From an uncultured Litoreibacter sp. (GTDB taxonomy: Bacteria; Pseudomonadota; Alphaproteobacteria; Rhodobacterales; Rhodobacteraceae): a stretch of 64,000 nucleotides of DNA. Below the pieces are notes generated by a model. It worked only from the letters and a program-made list of their open reading frames with translations. It was not told the origin of the DNA and made no database searches. The DNA is taken from contig CANLQL010000001.1 in the NCBI GenBank assembly GCA_947493265.1, positions 496,001-560,000 of the forward strand. The letters run 5' to 3'. Below, in pieces: positions 53,351-63,526 of the stretch (its first letter is position 1; each line of letters starts with the position of its first letter). A program made the position numbers and the translations under genes.

Positions 53351-55150
53351 ATTTTCGGGCGAAAAATTGCAACGCTAGTCGCGGCCAGTTTGGCAATTTC
53401 GTGGTCAGTGATGGCACACGCTGCAGAATTGCGCCTGACCGCGCCGCGTTTGACGGAAGATCAACAAGCACAGATCAGATCAGCTTCGACCTTGTTTGCC
53501 ATTGAAGATTTGCAGACCGCAAAGACCCAGGACTTGGTTGCTGCGGGATTGGCAGATTACGAACGCCTGCTTTCAGTGCTGTATGAGAACGGTTTCTTTG
53601 GCAGCGAAATTTCCATTCGCGCAGATGGGCGGGAGCTGGCCTCAATCTCCGCGCTCACACCGCCGCGCCGGATCGACAATGTGACAATTTCGATCAAACC
53701 TGGGACACAATTTCGGTTTGGCAAATCTGACATTGCGCCATTGGCTTTCGCAACAGAGCTGCCTGAGACCTTCGCAACCGGGGCCCCGGCATCAATCAGC
53801 GCACTGCGCGACGCAAGTGATGCCGCAATTCTCAGGTGGCGCAATCTTGGGCACGCGAAAGCGGCTATCACAGGCCAGGAGATTGTCGCAGATCACCCTA
53901 AAAAACGGCTGAATGTTGATGTCAGCCTTGATCCCGGCCCGCGATTGCGGTTCGGGAAATTGACAGTCTCGGGCAACGAAGATGTTCGGACACGGCGTGT
54001 GTTGCAGATCACGGGCCTACCAGAGGGCAGGGTCTTCTCCCCGATCGAATTGGAACGGGCGCAAACACGGCTCCGGCGAACCGGGACGTTCAAATCAACT
54101 GTCTTGACCGAACAGGACGAGATTGGGCCAGGCAATACGCTGGGCATTGACCTGCAGGTTGTGGAAAACCTTCCGCGACGATTTGGCTTTGGGGGCGAGA
54201 TTTCCACGCAAGAGGGCCTGACCGTGTCGGGCTATTGGCTGCATCGCAACCTCTTTGGCGGCGCAGAGCGGTTGCGCTTTGACGGGGAGGTTTCAGGGAT
54301 CGGAGGGAACACAGGCGGCGAAGACCTGACGCTTTCGGTGCGATTTGATCGCCCGGCTACGTTCAACGAAGATACCGATTTTTATGCGCTGGCCGAGGCG
54401 GAACGCCGCGACGAGATCAGTTTTCTGACTCGAAAGTTTGCAACTGAGATTGGGATCAGACGGTATGCCACGTCGAAACGCGAATATACGTTCGGCTTGC
54501 GGTTGGAAACGGCGGAAACCGAGGATGCGTTTGGTCCAAGGTCCTACACATTGCTTGCAGTGCCCGTCGGTGCGCAATTTGACTATCGAAACAACCGTCT
54601 GGACGCCACCAGCGGTTATTTTGCAAATCTTCGAATTGCGCCGTTTTATGGCCTGAGCGGTGTGCCAAGTGGCGTTCGAAGTACTGCTGACTTGCGGGCG
54701 TATTACACGCCGGGCGGGGACGGAAATCTGACCTTTGCAGCACGCGCGCAGGTCGGATCGGTGGCGGGGCCCAGCTTGTCGGAAACACCTTCGGACTATC
54801 TGTTTTATTCCGGTGGTGGTGGAACAGTGCGCGGTCAAGGGTATCAATCGCTGGGGGTAGATATCGGTGGCGGAAACACGGTCGGCGGTCGCGCTTTCTT
54901 GGGTTTATCCGGTGAAGTACGGGTAAAAACAGGTGAAAACCTAAGCCTCGTTGGTTTCGCGGATGCTGGCTATATCGGTCAAGAAGCCTTTCCGGATGGT
55001 AGCAGTGGGCGATGGCATAGTGGTGCCGGGGTCGGGTTGCGATATGCGACGGGCATTGGGCCGATCCGGCTTGATGTCGCAGTGCCGGTCTCCAGCCCAG
55101 ACAACGCATCCGGTTTCGAAATATACCTTGGGATCGGACAGGCGTTTTGA
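53351..55150 (+). CDS. tamA: Outer-membrane assembly factor TamA (AUU start)
   Basis: 599 residues if started at ATT 53351. N-terminal signal peptide (FGRKIATLVAASLAISW..., cleavage near AHA-AEL), POTRA-type domains (about 25-230, with FGKLTVSGNEDVRTRRVLQ), then a C-terminal 16-strand barrel ending in YLGIGQAF with terminal Phe. TamA is an Omp85 protein inserting outer-membrane proteins with TamB. No ATG/GTG/TTG precedes the signal peptide: upstream frame runs to TGA at 53339; the first standard start (TTG 53390) would delete the charged part of the signal. AGGTGA lies 7 bases before ATT. tamB overlaps by four bases (TTGA). Confidence 0.9.
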   Translation: MFGRKIATLVAASLAISWSVMAHAAELRLTAPRLTEDQQAQIRSASTLFAIEDLQTAKTQDLVAAGLADYERLLSVLYENGFFGSEISIRADGRELASISALTPPRRIDNVTISIKPGTQFRFGKSDIAPLAFATELPETFATGAPASISALRDASDAAILRWRNLGHAKAAITGQEIVADHPKKRLNVDVSLDPGPRLRFGKLTVSGNEDVRTRRVLQITGLPEGRVFSPIELERAQTRLRRTGTFKSTVLTEQDEIGPGNTLGIDLQVVENLPRRFGFGGEISTQEGLTVSGYWLHRNLFGGAERLRFDGEVSGIGGNTGGEDLTLSVRFDRPATFNEDTDFYALAEAERRDEISFLTRKFATEIGIRRYATSKREYTFGLRLETAETEDAFGPRSYTLLAVPVGAQFDYRNNRLDATSGYFANLRIAPFYGLSGVPSGVRSTADLRAYYTPGGDGNLTFAARAQVGSVAGPSLSETPSDYLFYSGGGGTVRGQGYQSLGVDIGGGNTVGGRAFLGLSGEVRVKTGENLSLVGFADAGYIGQEAFPDGSSGRWHSGAGVGLRYATGIGPIRLDVAVPVSSPDNASGFEIYLGIGQAF

Positions 55151-58100
55151 GACAGTTTTTCGCAATCCTTCTGATGGTCTTCTGTGCGACCGCTGCTGTT
55201 GGGCAAGATGGGCGCGGGTATCTTGTCGAACTGCTCGAAGAAAACCTGAGCGGTGCGGGTCGCGAAATTCGGATCGAAGGGTTTGAAGGGGCGCTAAGTT
55301 CAACCGCGCGCCTGTCGAAAATGACCATCGCGGATGACCAAGGCATTTGGCTCACACTCGAAAACGCGGAGCTGAATTGGAGCCGCGCTGCACTGTTAAG
55401 CGGTCGTTTGGAGGTCAATGAGCTGTCGGCGACGCGTCTGGAAATTGCGCGTGCGCCCGTATCTGAAGACGACGCCATGCCCGAGGCGGAAGCGTCCGGG
55501 TTTTCACTTCCAGACCTGCCCGTTTCCATCAATATCGACCTGTTCAAAGTAGACGAAATTGCGCTTGGCGCACCGCTTCTGGGAAAACCGATCACAATCT
55601 CAGCGGAGGCATCCGCCAATCTTGCTGGAGGGTCTGGCGAGGTCAATCTGCTGGCAAAACGCGTTGACGGTGGTGCCGGCGAATTCAAAGTGATTGGCGA
55701 ATATGAAAACGCAACGCAAGCGCTGGTCCTTGATCTTGATCTGACGGAAGGGGCTGACGGAATTGCCGCAACGCTGCTGGGCTTGCCAGGGGAGCCCAGC
55801 CTTGCCTTGACGGTGAAGGGCGAGGGGACGCTGGCTGATTTTTCCAGCGACATTCAACTCGCCAGTGACGGGGAGGAACGTCTTGCAGGCAAGGTCACCC
55901 TGCGGGCAGACCCGCTTGCGGAAGGCCAGATCACGCCGGATCGCAGTTTTTCTGTTGATCTTGGTGGCGATGTTACCGCTTTGTTTTTGCCGCAATACAG
56001 ATCGTTTTTTGGCAATAACCTCAGCTTGAAAGCTGACGGTAACCGCGCGGCTGATGGGGCTTTGAACCTTGAAAGCTTTGCATTGGTCGCGCAGTCGCTG
56101 AAATTGGCGGGTGCCGTATCTTTGGATTCCGATGGATGGCCGGACGTCATCGACATCACCGGATCGGTCGCACCGCAAGACGGCGGACAGGTTTTGTTGC
56201 CCGTCGCTGGGGGCGAAACAGAGGTCGCGCAAGCGGACTTAGTGGTTACATATAACCAATCCGAAGGGGATCTGTGGCGTGCAGAGGTCACCGTAGAAGA
56301 GCTTAAAACCGCGCAGGTCGCGATCCAGTCGCTCGGCTTGAGCGGCACTGGTGATCTGACGGCAGAACTTGGTCAGGTCGGCCGCGTTGCTGGCCGGATC
56401 AATCTGTCTTCAATCGGGATGGCGTTTTCCGACAAAGCGTTGGGACAAGCGGTTGGTGACCAGATTTCGGGGTCGTTTGATCTTGCTTATGTTGAAGGGC
56501 AGCCGTTTGAATTCAAAGACATGTCAATCCGAGGTGCCGATTATGGCCTGTCAGGTGTGGCGAAGATTGATGCACTGAGCGACGCGTTCGCGACAGACTT
56601 TGATGTCGACCTGGCAGCGGAAAACCTTAGCCGCTTTTCGTCCCTGGCTGGCCGGGCGCTGGCAGGCAGCGCAAACCTAAACGCGTCCGGAACTGCTGCG
56701 CCGTTGGCCGGAAGTTTTGATATCAAAGCTACCGGAGAGGTCACCGATCTGGACGTGTCACAAGAGATCGCCAACCTACTTCTGGGCGGGGTGACCACGT
56801 TGGAGGTGTCCGCGCGACGTGATGAAACCGGCACATTGCTGCGGGTGCTTGAGGTCGAAAACCCGGAAGTGAAATTGTCGGCAACTGCGCGTCTGGCAAC
56901 CGATGATAGCGAAGTGCAATTTGCGGCGAACCTGCGGGAGTCTCGGAATATCGCGGATGCGCTCTCTGGTCCACTGAAGGTTGAGGGCACGGCTACTCAA
57001 GACAAACGCGGATGGTCGGTTGAAACGAATGCAGGTGGGCCGTTTGGCGCAACTGCAGAGATTTCCGGTCTGGCGACGGGGCCTGATGCCGCGCTGGATT
57101 TCGCTGCAAACCTGCCGAATGTCGGTGTGTTCGTGCCGCAATTGCCCGGGCCATTGCGGGCTACGGGGCGCGTTGAAAAAACCGGTGAGAATTGGAACCT
57201 AAATGCGGACGCCTCTGCGCCAGGTAATACCCAGCTTGCGACCAATGGTTTGATCAACACGGATGGAACGGTGGATTTGGCGATTGATGGCGCAAGTGAT
57301 CTGAACCTTGCGGGGCCGTTTTTGAAACCACGCAGTGTGTCGGGTCGCGCTGCTTTTGATTTGCGTCTGCGCGGTGCGCCGGGGCTTGATGCGCTTTCTG
57401 GCCGTATCACGACGCAAGGTGCGCGGTTCGTTGATCCCGGACTTGGCTTCGCATTGGAAGGTCTAAACCTGACCGCGGATTTGAACAACGGCCGCGCGCA
57501 GCTCAATACAACTGCGCAGCTGTCGACGGGGGGGGAAATCGCTGTGTCCGGCCCGGTGACACTCAGTGGGAGCTTCCCGGCGGACTTAAAAGTTCAGCTA
57601 CGGCGTGCGGTTCTGGTAGACCCAAAGCTATACCGCACGGTCCTAGACAGCGACCTGACAGTAAGCGGGCCGCTTGCGGGTGGAGCCAGCATTCGGGGGC
57701 GTGTTGACGTCGGTCTGACAGAAATCAGGGTGCCGACATCCGGTGGGTCAGCGGCAGGCAATATTCCAGTGATCAAACATGTCGGTGCCAGTGGTCCAGT
57801 GCGTCAAACATTAGCGCGGGCGGGGCAATTGGATCGTGGCGATGGATCCGTTGGGTCCGGGCCGGCCTACGGGTTGGATGTGCTGATCAGTGCGCCCACC
57901 CAGATTTTTGTGCGCGGACGCGGCATTGACGCAGAGCTTGGTGGTGCCTTGCGAATATCAGGGACCACCCGCGACGTGATTTCGACAGGCCAATTGAACC
58001 TGATCCGAGGTCGGTTGGACATTCTGACCAAACGGTTCCGGTTGGATGAAGGTCTGGTCCAGATGCAGGGCAGCCTGACACCGTATCTGCGTTTTGTAGC

Positions 58101-58560
58101 GCAAACCCAAACCGATCAAGGCACGGCCAGCGTTGTGATTGCAGGACCTGCGTCCCAGCCTGTGGTGAGTTTTGAGTCCGTGCCAGAGCTGCCGGAAGAT
58201 GAAATCTTGGCGCTGATCTTCTTTGGTCGTGATCTGTCACAAATCAGTGCATTTCAGGCTCTGCAACTGGCCAATGCAGTTGCCGTCTTGGCGGGCAATG
58301 GCGGTGAAGGCGTTGTGTCGAAACTGCGCAAGGGATTTGGCTTGGACGATTTCGATGTGACAACGGATCAAGATGGCAATTCGGCCGTGCGTGCGGGCAA
58401 ATACATCTCTGACAATGTGTATACGGACGTCACAGTCGGCGGGGCCACGGGCGGGAAAGTATCGTTGAATATCGACCTCAGCAAGTCACTGACAGCGCGC
58501 GGAAGTTTGTCGGCTGACGGCAATACGTCCTTGGGTGTGTTTTTTGAGCGCGACTATTGA
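55147..58560 (+). CDS. tamB: Translocation and assembly module protein TamB
   Basis: 1137 residues. N-terminal membrane/signal helix (about 2-20), a long repetitive beta-rich region (AsmA-like beta-taco) and the DUF490 C-terminal domain (about 760-1137) with GSLTPYLRF, EDEILALIFFGRDLSQIS and a final SADGNTSLGVFFERDY. Spans the periplasm as a lipid-conducting or OMP-assisting partner of TamA. TTG start at 55147 overlaps the tamA stop as TTGA, with AGG 5 bases before. Confidence 0.93.
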   Translation: MRQFFAILLMVFCATAAVGQDGRGYLVELLEENLSGAGREIRIEGFEGALSSTARLSKMTIADDQGIWLTLENAELNWSRAALLSGRLEVNELSATRLEIARAPVSEDDAMPEAEASGFSLPDLPVSINIDLFKVDEIALGAPLLGKPITISAEASANLAGGSGEVNLLAKRVDGGAGEFKVIGEYENATQALVLDLDLTEGADGIAATLLGLPGEPSLALTVKGEGTLADFSSDIQLASDGEERLAGKVTLRADPLAEGQITPDRSFSVDLGGDVTALFLPQYRSFFGNNLSLKADGNRAADGALNLESFALVAQSLKLAGAVSLDSDGWPDVIDITGSVAPQDGGQVLLPVAGGETEVAQADLVVTYNQSEGDLWRAEVTVEELKTAQVAIQSLGLSGTGDLTAELGQVGRVAGRINLSSIGMAFSDKALGQAVGDQISGSFDLAYVEGQPFEFKDMSIRGADYGLSGVAKIDALSDAFATDFDVDLAAENLSRFSSLAGRALAGSANLNASGTAAPLAGSFDIKATGEVTDLDVSQEIANLLLGGVTTLEVSARRDETGTLLRVLEVENPEVKLSATARLATDDSEVQFAANLRESRNIADALSGPLKVEGTATQDKRGWSVETNAGGPFGATAEISGLATGPDAALDFAANLPNVGVFVPQLPGPLRATGRVEKTGENWNLNADASAPGNTQLATNGLINTDGTVDLAIDGASDLNLAGPFLKPRSVSGRAAFDLRLRGAPGLDALSGRITTQGARFVDPGLGFALEGLNLTADLNNGRAQLNTTAQLSTGGEIAVSGPVTLSGSFPADLKVQLRRAVLVDPKLYRTVLDSDLTVSGPLAGGASIRGRVDVGLTEIRVPTSGGSAAGNIPVIKHVGASGPVRQTLARAGQLDRGDGSVGSGPAYGLDVLISAPTQIFVRGRGIDAELGGALRISGTTRDVISTGQLNLIRGRLDILTKRFRLDEGLVQMQGSLTPYLRFVAQTQTDQGTASVVIAGPASQPVVSFESVPELPEDEILALIFFGRDLSQISAFQALQLANAVAVLAGNGGEGVVSKLRKGFGLDDFDVTTDQDGNSAVRAGKYISDNVYTDVTVGGATGGKVSLNIDLSKSLTARGSLSADGNTSLGVFFERDY

Positions 58561-58629
58561 GAGGGTTGCATCACTCTTCCCCAAGGGCCAAAAAGCCACA
58601 ACGCAGATGCGAATTTGAGGAGTGAACTC

Positions 58630-59844
58630 ATGCCGGACGGACAATCAATGGGGCACGGACCCTCGCTTGCACGGTTTGACTGGAAAGACCCGTTTCATCT
58701 TGCAAGCCAGCTAAGCGATGACGAACGCATGGTGGCCGATAGTGCGGCTGCTTATGGCGCAGATAAACTATTGCCGCGCGTGACGGATATGTATCTGAAC
58801 GAAACCGCCGCGCCCGAGATTTTTGCCGAAATGGGCGAAATGGGACTTCTGGGTGTGACCACACCGGAAGAATACGGTGGTCTTGGGGCAGGCTATGTGA
58901 CCTACGGTCTGGTCGCCCGCGAAGTTGAGCGGATCGACAGCGGTTACCGCTCCATGATGTCGGTGCAGACATCCTTGGTGATTTACCCGATTTTCGCCTA
59001 CGGCTCCGAAGAGCAGCGTCAGAAATACCTTCCGGGTCTGTGTGCGGGAACATCCATTGGCTGTTTTGGCCTGACAGAACCTGAAGCGGGCTCCGACCCT
59101 GCTGGGATGAAGACCGTCGCCAAGAAAGTGGATGGTGGCTACGTATTGAACGGCGCGAAGATGTGGATTTCCAACAGTCCGTTGGCCGATGTTTTCGTGA
59201 TCTGGGCCAAATCTGAAGCGCATGGCGGCAAGATCCGTGGATTTGTCCTTGAGAAGGGTATGGCCGGGCTTTCGGCTCCGAAAATTGGCGGCAAGCTGAG
59301 CCTTCGTGCCTCGATTACCGGTGAGATCGTCATGAAAGACGTTGCGGTTGGTGAGGATGCGTTGCTGCCTGGCGTTGAAGGTCTGAAGGGCCCGTTTGGG
59401 TGCTTGAACCGCGCACGTTACGGAATCAGCTGGGGCGTTATGGGCGCTGCGGAAGATTGCTGGCACCGCGCGTTGGATTACGGAATGAACCGCAAGCAGT
59501 TTGGCAAGCCTCTGGCGCAGACACAGCTGTTCCAGAAGAAGCTGGCCGATATGCAGACAGAGATCACACTGGGCCTGCAAGCCAGCTTACGGGTCGGGCG
59601 GATGCTTGACGAGGGAACGGCTGCGCCTGAGGCAATCAGCCTGATCAAACGCAACAATTGCGGCAAAGCGCTGGAAATCGCGCGCCACGCCCGCGACATG
59701 CATGGCGGCAACGGGATCATGGCGGAATATCAGGTGATGCGACACGCAGCCAATCTGGAAACCGTGAACACTTATGAAGGCACACATGATGTCCACGCGC
59801 TGATCCTTGGTCGCGCACAAACCGGATTGCAGGCCTTTTTCTGA
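58630..59844 (+). CDS. gcdH: Glutaryl-CoA dehydrogenase
   Basis: 404 residues, acyl-CoA dehydrogenase fold. [16 protein letters not shown] binds FAD/substrate, and the catalytic Glu is in [17 protein letters not shown], the form specific to glutaryl-CoA dehydrogenases. Oxidises and decarboxylates glutaryl-CoA to crotonyl-CoA in lysine, tryptophan and glutarate breakdown. ATG 58630 with GAGGAG 8 bases upstream is preferred to TTG 58615. Its TGA overlaps the next gene's ATG by one base. Confidence 0.95.
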   Translation: MPDGQSMGHGPSLARFDWKDPFHLASQLSDDERMVADSAAAYGADKLLPRVTDMYLNETAAPEIFAEMGEMGLLGVTTPEEYGGLGAGYVTYGLVAREVERIDSGYRSMMSVQTSLVIYPIFAYGSEEQRQKYLPGLCAGTSIGCFGLTEPEAGSDPAGMKTVAKKVDGGYVLNGAKMWISNSPLADVFVIWAKSEAHGGKIRGFVLEKGMAGLSAPKIGGKLSLRASITGEIVMKDVAVGEDALLPGVEGLKGPFGCLNRARYGISWGVMGAAEDCWHRALDYGMNRKQFGKPLAQTQLFQKKLADMQTEITLGLQASLRVGRMLDEGTAAPEAISLIKRNNCGKALEIARHARDMHGGNGIMAEYQVMRHAANLETVNTYEGTHDVHALILGRAQTGLQAFF

Positions 59845-60983
59845 TGCAGCCTTTGAAAGGCGTCAAAGTTCTTGAAATGGCGCGTATTCTGGCCGGTCCG
59901 TGGATCGGGCAGGTTTTGTCGGATCTTGGCGCAACCGTGATCAAGGTCGAAAGTGCCACAGGTGATGATACGCGTGGTTGGGGTCCCCCTTTTATTGAGC
60001 GGGGGGAGACCCCGTCGGCGGCTTATTTCTACACTTGCAACCGGGGCAAGAAGTCCATCGCGGTCGATATATCGACAGCCGAGGGTCAGGCAGAGGTCAA
60101 AGCGCTCGTGGCTGAGGCGGATGTTTTCATCGAAAACTTCAAAGTTGGTGGACTGGAAAAATACGGGCTGGATTTCGCGTCCCTTCATAAACTGAACAAG
60201 GGTCTGGTCTATTGCTCTGTCACAGGGTTTGGGCAAGACGGCCCTTACGCATCGCGGGCGGGCTACGATTATCTGGTGCAGGGTATGGCCGGGGTAATGT
60301 CGGTCACCGGGCCTCAGGACGGGTCGAGCTACAAGGTTGGGGTTGCCGTGACAGACATCGTTTCAGGGCTCTATGGTGTGATCGGCATCCAAGCAGCACT
60401 CAGGCAGCGGGATGAAACCGGCTTGGGTCAGCAGATTGATATCTCACTGTTTGATTCCGCGACCGCGATGATGGCCAATCAGGCGATGAATTTTCTGGCG
60501 ACCGGAAAAGCGCCGAAGCGTTTGGGCAACGAGCATCCCAATATCGTGCCCTATCAGGTTTTCGACGTCTCAGACGGTCAGGTGATTGTAGCAGCAGGCA
60601 ATGACGGGCAATTCTCCCGGTTTTGCAAAGTGCTGGGCCAGCCTGAGCTTTCCGAAAATCCTGACTATGCAAAGAACCGCGACCGGGTTCTGAACAGGGA
60701 TGTGCTGGTGCCGATGTTGGCTGAACTTTGTGCACCTTGGAGGCAAAGCGATCTGATCGCCGCGTTGGAAGATGCTGTGGTGCCCGCAGCACCTATCAAC
60801 ACAATGGATCAGGTATTTGCCGACCCTCAGATCCAAGCGCGCGGGATGGAAATTGCCCCGGAAGGCGTGCCGGGATTCCGGACGCCACTGAAGATGTCTG
60901 GCAGCGCGCTATCACTTGAAAAAACGGCCCCGCATCTGGATGAACACGGGGCCGAAATTCGAAAGAATGGCTGGGACGCCTAA
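59844..60983 (+). CDS. Class III (CaiB/BaiF) CoA-transferase
   Basis: 379 residues. Family III CoA-transferase: LKGVKVLEMARILAGPWIGQVLSDLGA, VIKVESATGDDTRGWG, the catalytic Asp in AGYDYLVQG, and QQIDISLFDSATAMM. Coupling with glutaryl-CoA dehydrogenase by one-base overlap suggests it activates glutarate with succinyl-CoA (SUGCT-type), feeding the dehydrogenase; the substrate is inferred from context. Confidence 0.9.
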   Translation: MQPLKGVKVLEMARILAGPWIGQVLSDLGATVIKVESATGDDTRGWGPPFIERGETPSAAYFYTCNRGKKSIAVDISTAEGQAEVKALVAEADVFIENFKVGGLEKYGLDFASLHKLNKGLVYCSVTGFGQDGPYASRAGYDYLVQGMAGVMSVTGPQDGSSYKVGVAVTDIVSGLYGVIGIQAALRQRDETGLGQQIDISLFDSATAMMANQAMNFLATGKAPKRLGNEHPNIVPYQVFDVSDGQVIVAAGNDGQFSRFCKVLGQPELSENPDYAKNRDRVLNRDVLVPMLAELCAPWRQSDLIAALEDAVVPAAPINTMDQVFADPQIQARGMEIAPEGVPGFRTPLKMSGSALSLEKTAPHLDEHGAEIRKNGWDA

Positions 60984-60988
60984 TCGCG

Positions 60989-61936
60989 TCAGAGCATCAT
61001 TTGGTAGGATGCCGGCACGTAGTGGAACCCGCCTTCACCGCGTGTGTCGACATAGCCCATTCCCGGGAACGGCATGTGGTAGCCGATGAACGGGATTTTG
61101 TCGGCAGCGAGCTGGCCAAAAACCTGTTTGCGCGCAGCAGCGGCGGCTGCCTTATCCATGTCAAAGCGCACTTCCCATTCCGGATAGGCCAGTGACCAGA
61201 CATAGTGATTGGCCGTGTCCGCAGTGATCATCAGCTGCTTGCCGCCACTGTCGAGCATATAGACCATGTGCCCTGGTGTGTGGCCGACGGCCGCCATCCC
61301 GGTTATGCCGGACGCAACGGACCCGCCATCGCCAATGAAGGTCATTTTTTCAGCCAGTGGGCGAACTTTCTTTTCAAAGTTCTCGTTTTCCGCTTTGGCC
61401 CAATGATCAAATTCGATCTGCCCGGTGACATAGCGCGCGTTGGCGAATGTTGCAGAGCCGTCTTCCCCGGTCAGGCCACCGATGTGGTCACCATGCATGT
61501 GGGTCAGAACCACGACGTCGATGTCTTCGGGCGCGTATCCTGCAGCGGCCAGCGGGCCGGTGATCCCTTTGGCGTTTAGACCCGTGTCGAACAGGATCGT
61601 TTCGCTGCCATTGTTGATAACGGTCGGGGTGAAGAAGAATTGCACCTTATCTGCGGGCAGGAAGTTTTCTTCGCTGACTTCTGCAAATTCTTCTGCGCTG
61701 ACATTCATGCCGAAGATAGTTTGCGGCTCGTCCCGGCTGGCAGACCCTGCGAGCAGTGTTGCGACGTCCATATCCCCCAGTTTGAAGCTGTTCTTTTTCG
61801 CGTTGGGCTGCGCGCTTGCGTGGCCATCCGCCATGGCTTGTGTTCCGACAAGCGTCGCGGCAGCTGCGGCGACTGGGGTTGCGGCAGCTGCGTTCAGCAA
61901 TCCGCGACGGGTGAGACCTTTGGATGTAGACGTCAT
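60989..61936 (-). CDS. Tat-exported metallo-beta-lactamase-fold hydrolase
   Basis: 315 residues. Twin-arginine-type leader (LTRRGLLNAAAATPVAAAAA, cleavage near AMADG), then an MBL domain: zinc motif THMHGDHIGG, VGHTPGHMVYML, ITADTANHYVW, and a late HMPFPGMGYV. Periplasmic hydrolase (lactonase, quorum-quenching-type or other); substrate unknown. ATG 61936 with AGGAG upstream. Convergent with the CoA-transferase gene (6 bases apart) and downstream of the aminotransferase, 93 bases away. Confidence 0.9.
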   Translation of the reverse strand: MTSTSKGLTRRGLLNAAAATPVAAAAATLVGTQAMADGHASAQPNAKKNSFKLGDMDVATLLAGSASRDEPQTIFGMNVSAEEFAEVSEENFLPADKVQFFFTPTVINNGSETILFDTGLNAKGITGPLAAAGYAPEDIDVVVLTHMHGDHIGGLTGEDGSATFANARYVTGQIEFDHWAKAENENFEKKVRPLAEKMTFIGDGGSVASGITGMAAVGHTPGHMVYMLDSGGKQLMITADTANHYVWSLAYPEWEVRFDMDKAAAAAARKQVFGQLAADKIPFIGYHMPFPGMGYVDTRGEGGFHYVPASYQMML

Positions 61937-62029
61937 TATTCTTCTCCTGTCTGGCGGTGGTATGATTATCAAAAGTATCTAGCGCTGAGGACCGGCAAAG
62001 CAACTCACGTTGGTGTGAAAAAATATGGC

Positions 62030-63385
62030 CTAGGATACCGATCCTATGCCTGCCTCCAACGCATCTAGCAGCCTTTGAATCTCGGCCTCCGTGATGACGA
62101 GCGGTGGTGACATGAAGATGTTGTTGCCGCCAACCCGCACCATTGCGCCGTTTGCATATGTGGTCTCAAACACCCGTGAGATCGTTGCGGGATCCAGCGG
62201 TGTCTTCGCCTCCCGGTCGGAGACAAATTCAACGGCGGCCATCAATCCATGGCCCCCGCGAACGTCGCCGATAACCTCGTATTTCTTCGCAAGCGCCTGC
62301 AATCCTGCAAACAGCTGGTCCCCTCTTGGCGTCGCGTTTTCATTGATTTTCAAACGCTGACTTTCGCGGACGCATGCCAGGGCTGCGGCAGAACCTACGG
62401 GATGGGCCGAATACGTGTAGCCGTGGAAAATGCTGGCCACGTCTGGGCCACCGGTTTCAAACACATCTGCGAAAGCTTCGCTGACCATGCAGGCGCCGAA
62501 CGGGAAATAGCCTGAGGTGATGCCCTTGGCCATGGTCATCATGTCAGGCTGAACACCCCAATGGCGCGACCCTGACCAATCGCCTGTCCGGCCGAAACCT
62601 GTGATCACTTCGTCTGCAATCATCAAGATGCCATAGCGGGTACAAACCTCGCGCATTTTCGGCATGTAGGTTTCTGGCGGGACGATCACGCCGCCTGCGC
62701 CTTGAATGGGTTCCATGATGAAAGCGGCGATTGTCTCCGCGCCCTGGAATTCGATTTCATCAACCGCCGCAGCAACACAAAGGTCCGCGAGTTTTGCCGG
62801 ATCGGTTTCCCCAAATGGGTTGCGGTAGGCATAGGGCGTCGTCAGGTGGAAACACCCGGGCATCAGCGGTTCATAGTTGATCCGGAAGCGGTTATTTCCA
62901 TTGACCGAGGCACCACCAAAATGGGTGCCGTGGTACCCTTTCTTGAGGCTCAGGAACTTCGTCCGGCCGGGATTGCCTCTGACTTTGTGGTACTGCCGCG
63001 CAAGACGCAGGGCGGTTTCAACGGAATCGGAGCCACCTGAGGTGAAAAAGGCCCGTGCCATACCGTCCGGCGCGTACATTTCGCGCAATTCGTAGCTTAG
63101 CTCAATCGCAGGTTCGTTCGTTGTGCCAGCAAATCCGGAGTAATATGGAAGCGTCTGAACCTGATCCGCAATTGCTTTCTTAATCGGGTCACAGGAATAG
63201 CCAACATTCACGCACCAAAGCCCGCCGACGCCGTCGATAACCTGATTGCCTTCGCTGTCTGTGATGGTGGAGCCTTCCGCAGTTGTGATAATCCGCGGTG
63301 GGTTTTGTTGAACAGCCCCGGGATGCCCCATCGGATGCCATATGTGGCGCGCATTGTTTTCCTGCAAAAAGTTTGAGTCTTTCAC
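62030..63385 (-). CDS. Class III omega-aminotransferase
   Basis: 451 residues, fold-type I PLP enzyme. PLP pocket: FFTSGGSDSVETALRLARQYH, LMIADEVITGFGRTGDW, and the Schiff-base Lys in MTMAKGITSGYFPFGA. The RNPFG and HPVGSAAALA segments are normal for omega-amino acid:pyruvate aminotransferases. It transfers the terminal amino group of an amine or omega-amino acid; specific substrate not predictable. GTG start at 63385, with GGGAGG 5 bases upstream. A metallo-beta-lactamase gene follows on the same strand. Confidence 0.92.
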   Translation of the reverse strand: MKDSNFLQENNARHIWHPMGHPGAVQQNPPRIITTAEGSTITDSEGNQVIDGVGGLWCVNVGYSCDPIKKAIADQVQTLPYYSGFAGTTNEPAIELSYELREMYAPDGMARAFFTSGGSDSVETALRLARQYHKVRGNPGRTKFLSLKKGYHGTHFGGASVNGNNRFRINYEPLMPGCFHLTTPYAYRNPFGETDPAKLADLCVAAAVDEIEFQGAETIAAFIMEPIQGAGGVIVPPETYMPKMREVCTRYGILMIADEVITGFGRTGDWSGSRHWGVQPDMMTMAKGITSGYFPFGACMVSEAFADVFETGGPDVASIFHGYTYSAHPVGSAAALACVRESQRLKINENATPRGDQLFAGLQALAKKYEVIGDVRGGHGLMAAVEFVSDREAKTPLDPATISRVFETTYANGAMVRVGGNNIFMSPPLVITEAEIQRLLDALEAGIGSVS

Positions 63386-63526
63386 GGCAACCTCCCGAAT
63401 TCATTTGATCCAAGCGTCGGGCAGGAACGGAAATAGCGCAAGCGAAATTGCGACAGATTTGCATGGTTTCGGGACCATTTCGCCCAGACCCTTGTTTGGA
63501 TGGGGTGCGGCCTCTACATCACGTCC

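Noticed and set aside
54456-55853. 465-codon minus-strand frame across tamA/tamB
   Set aside because: Spans the junction of two clearly real, translationally coupled genes and shows no protein family pattern.
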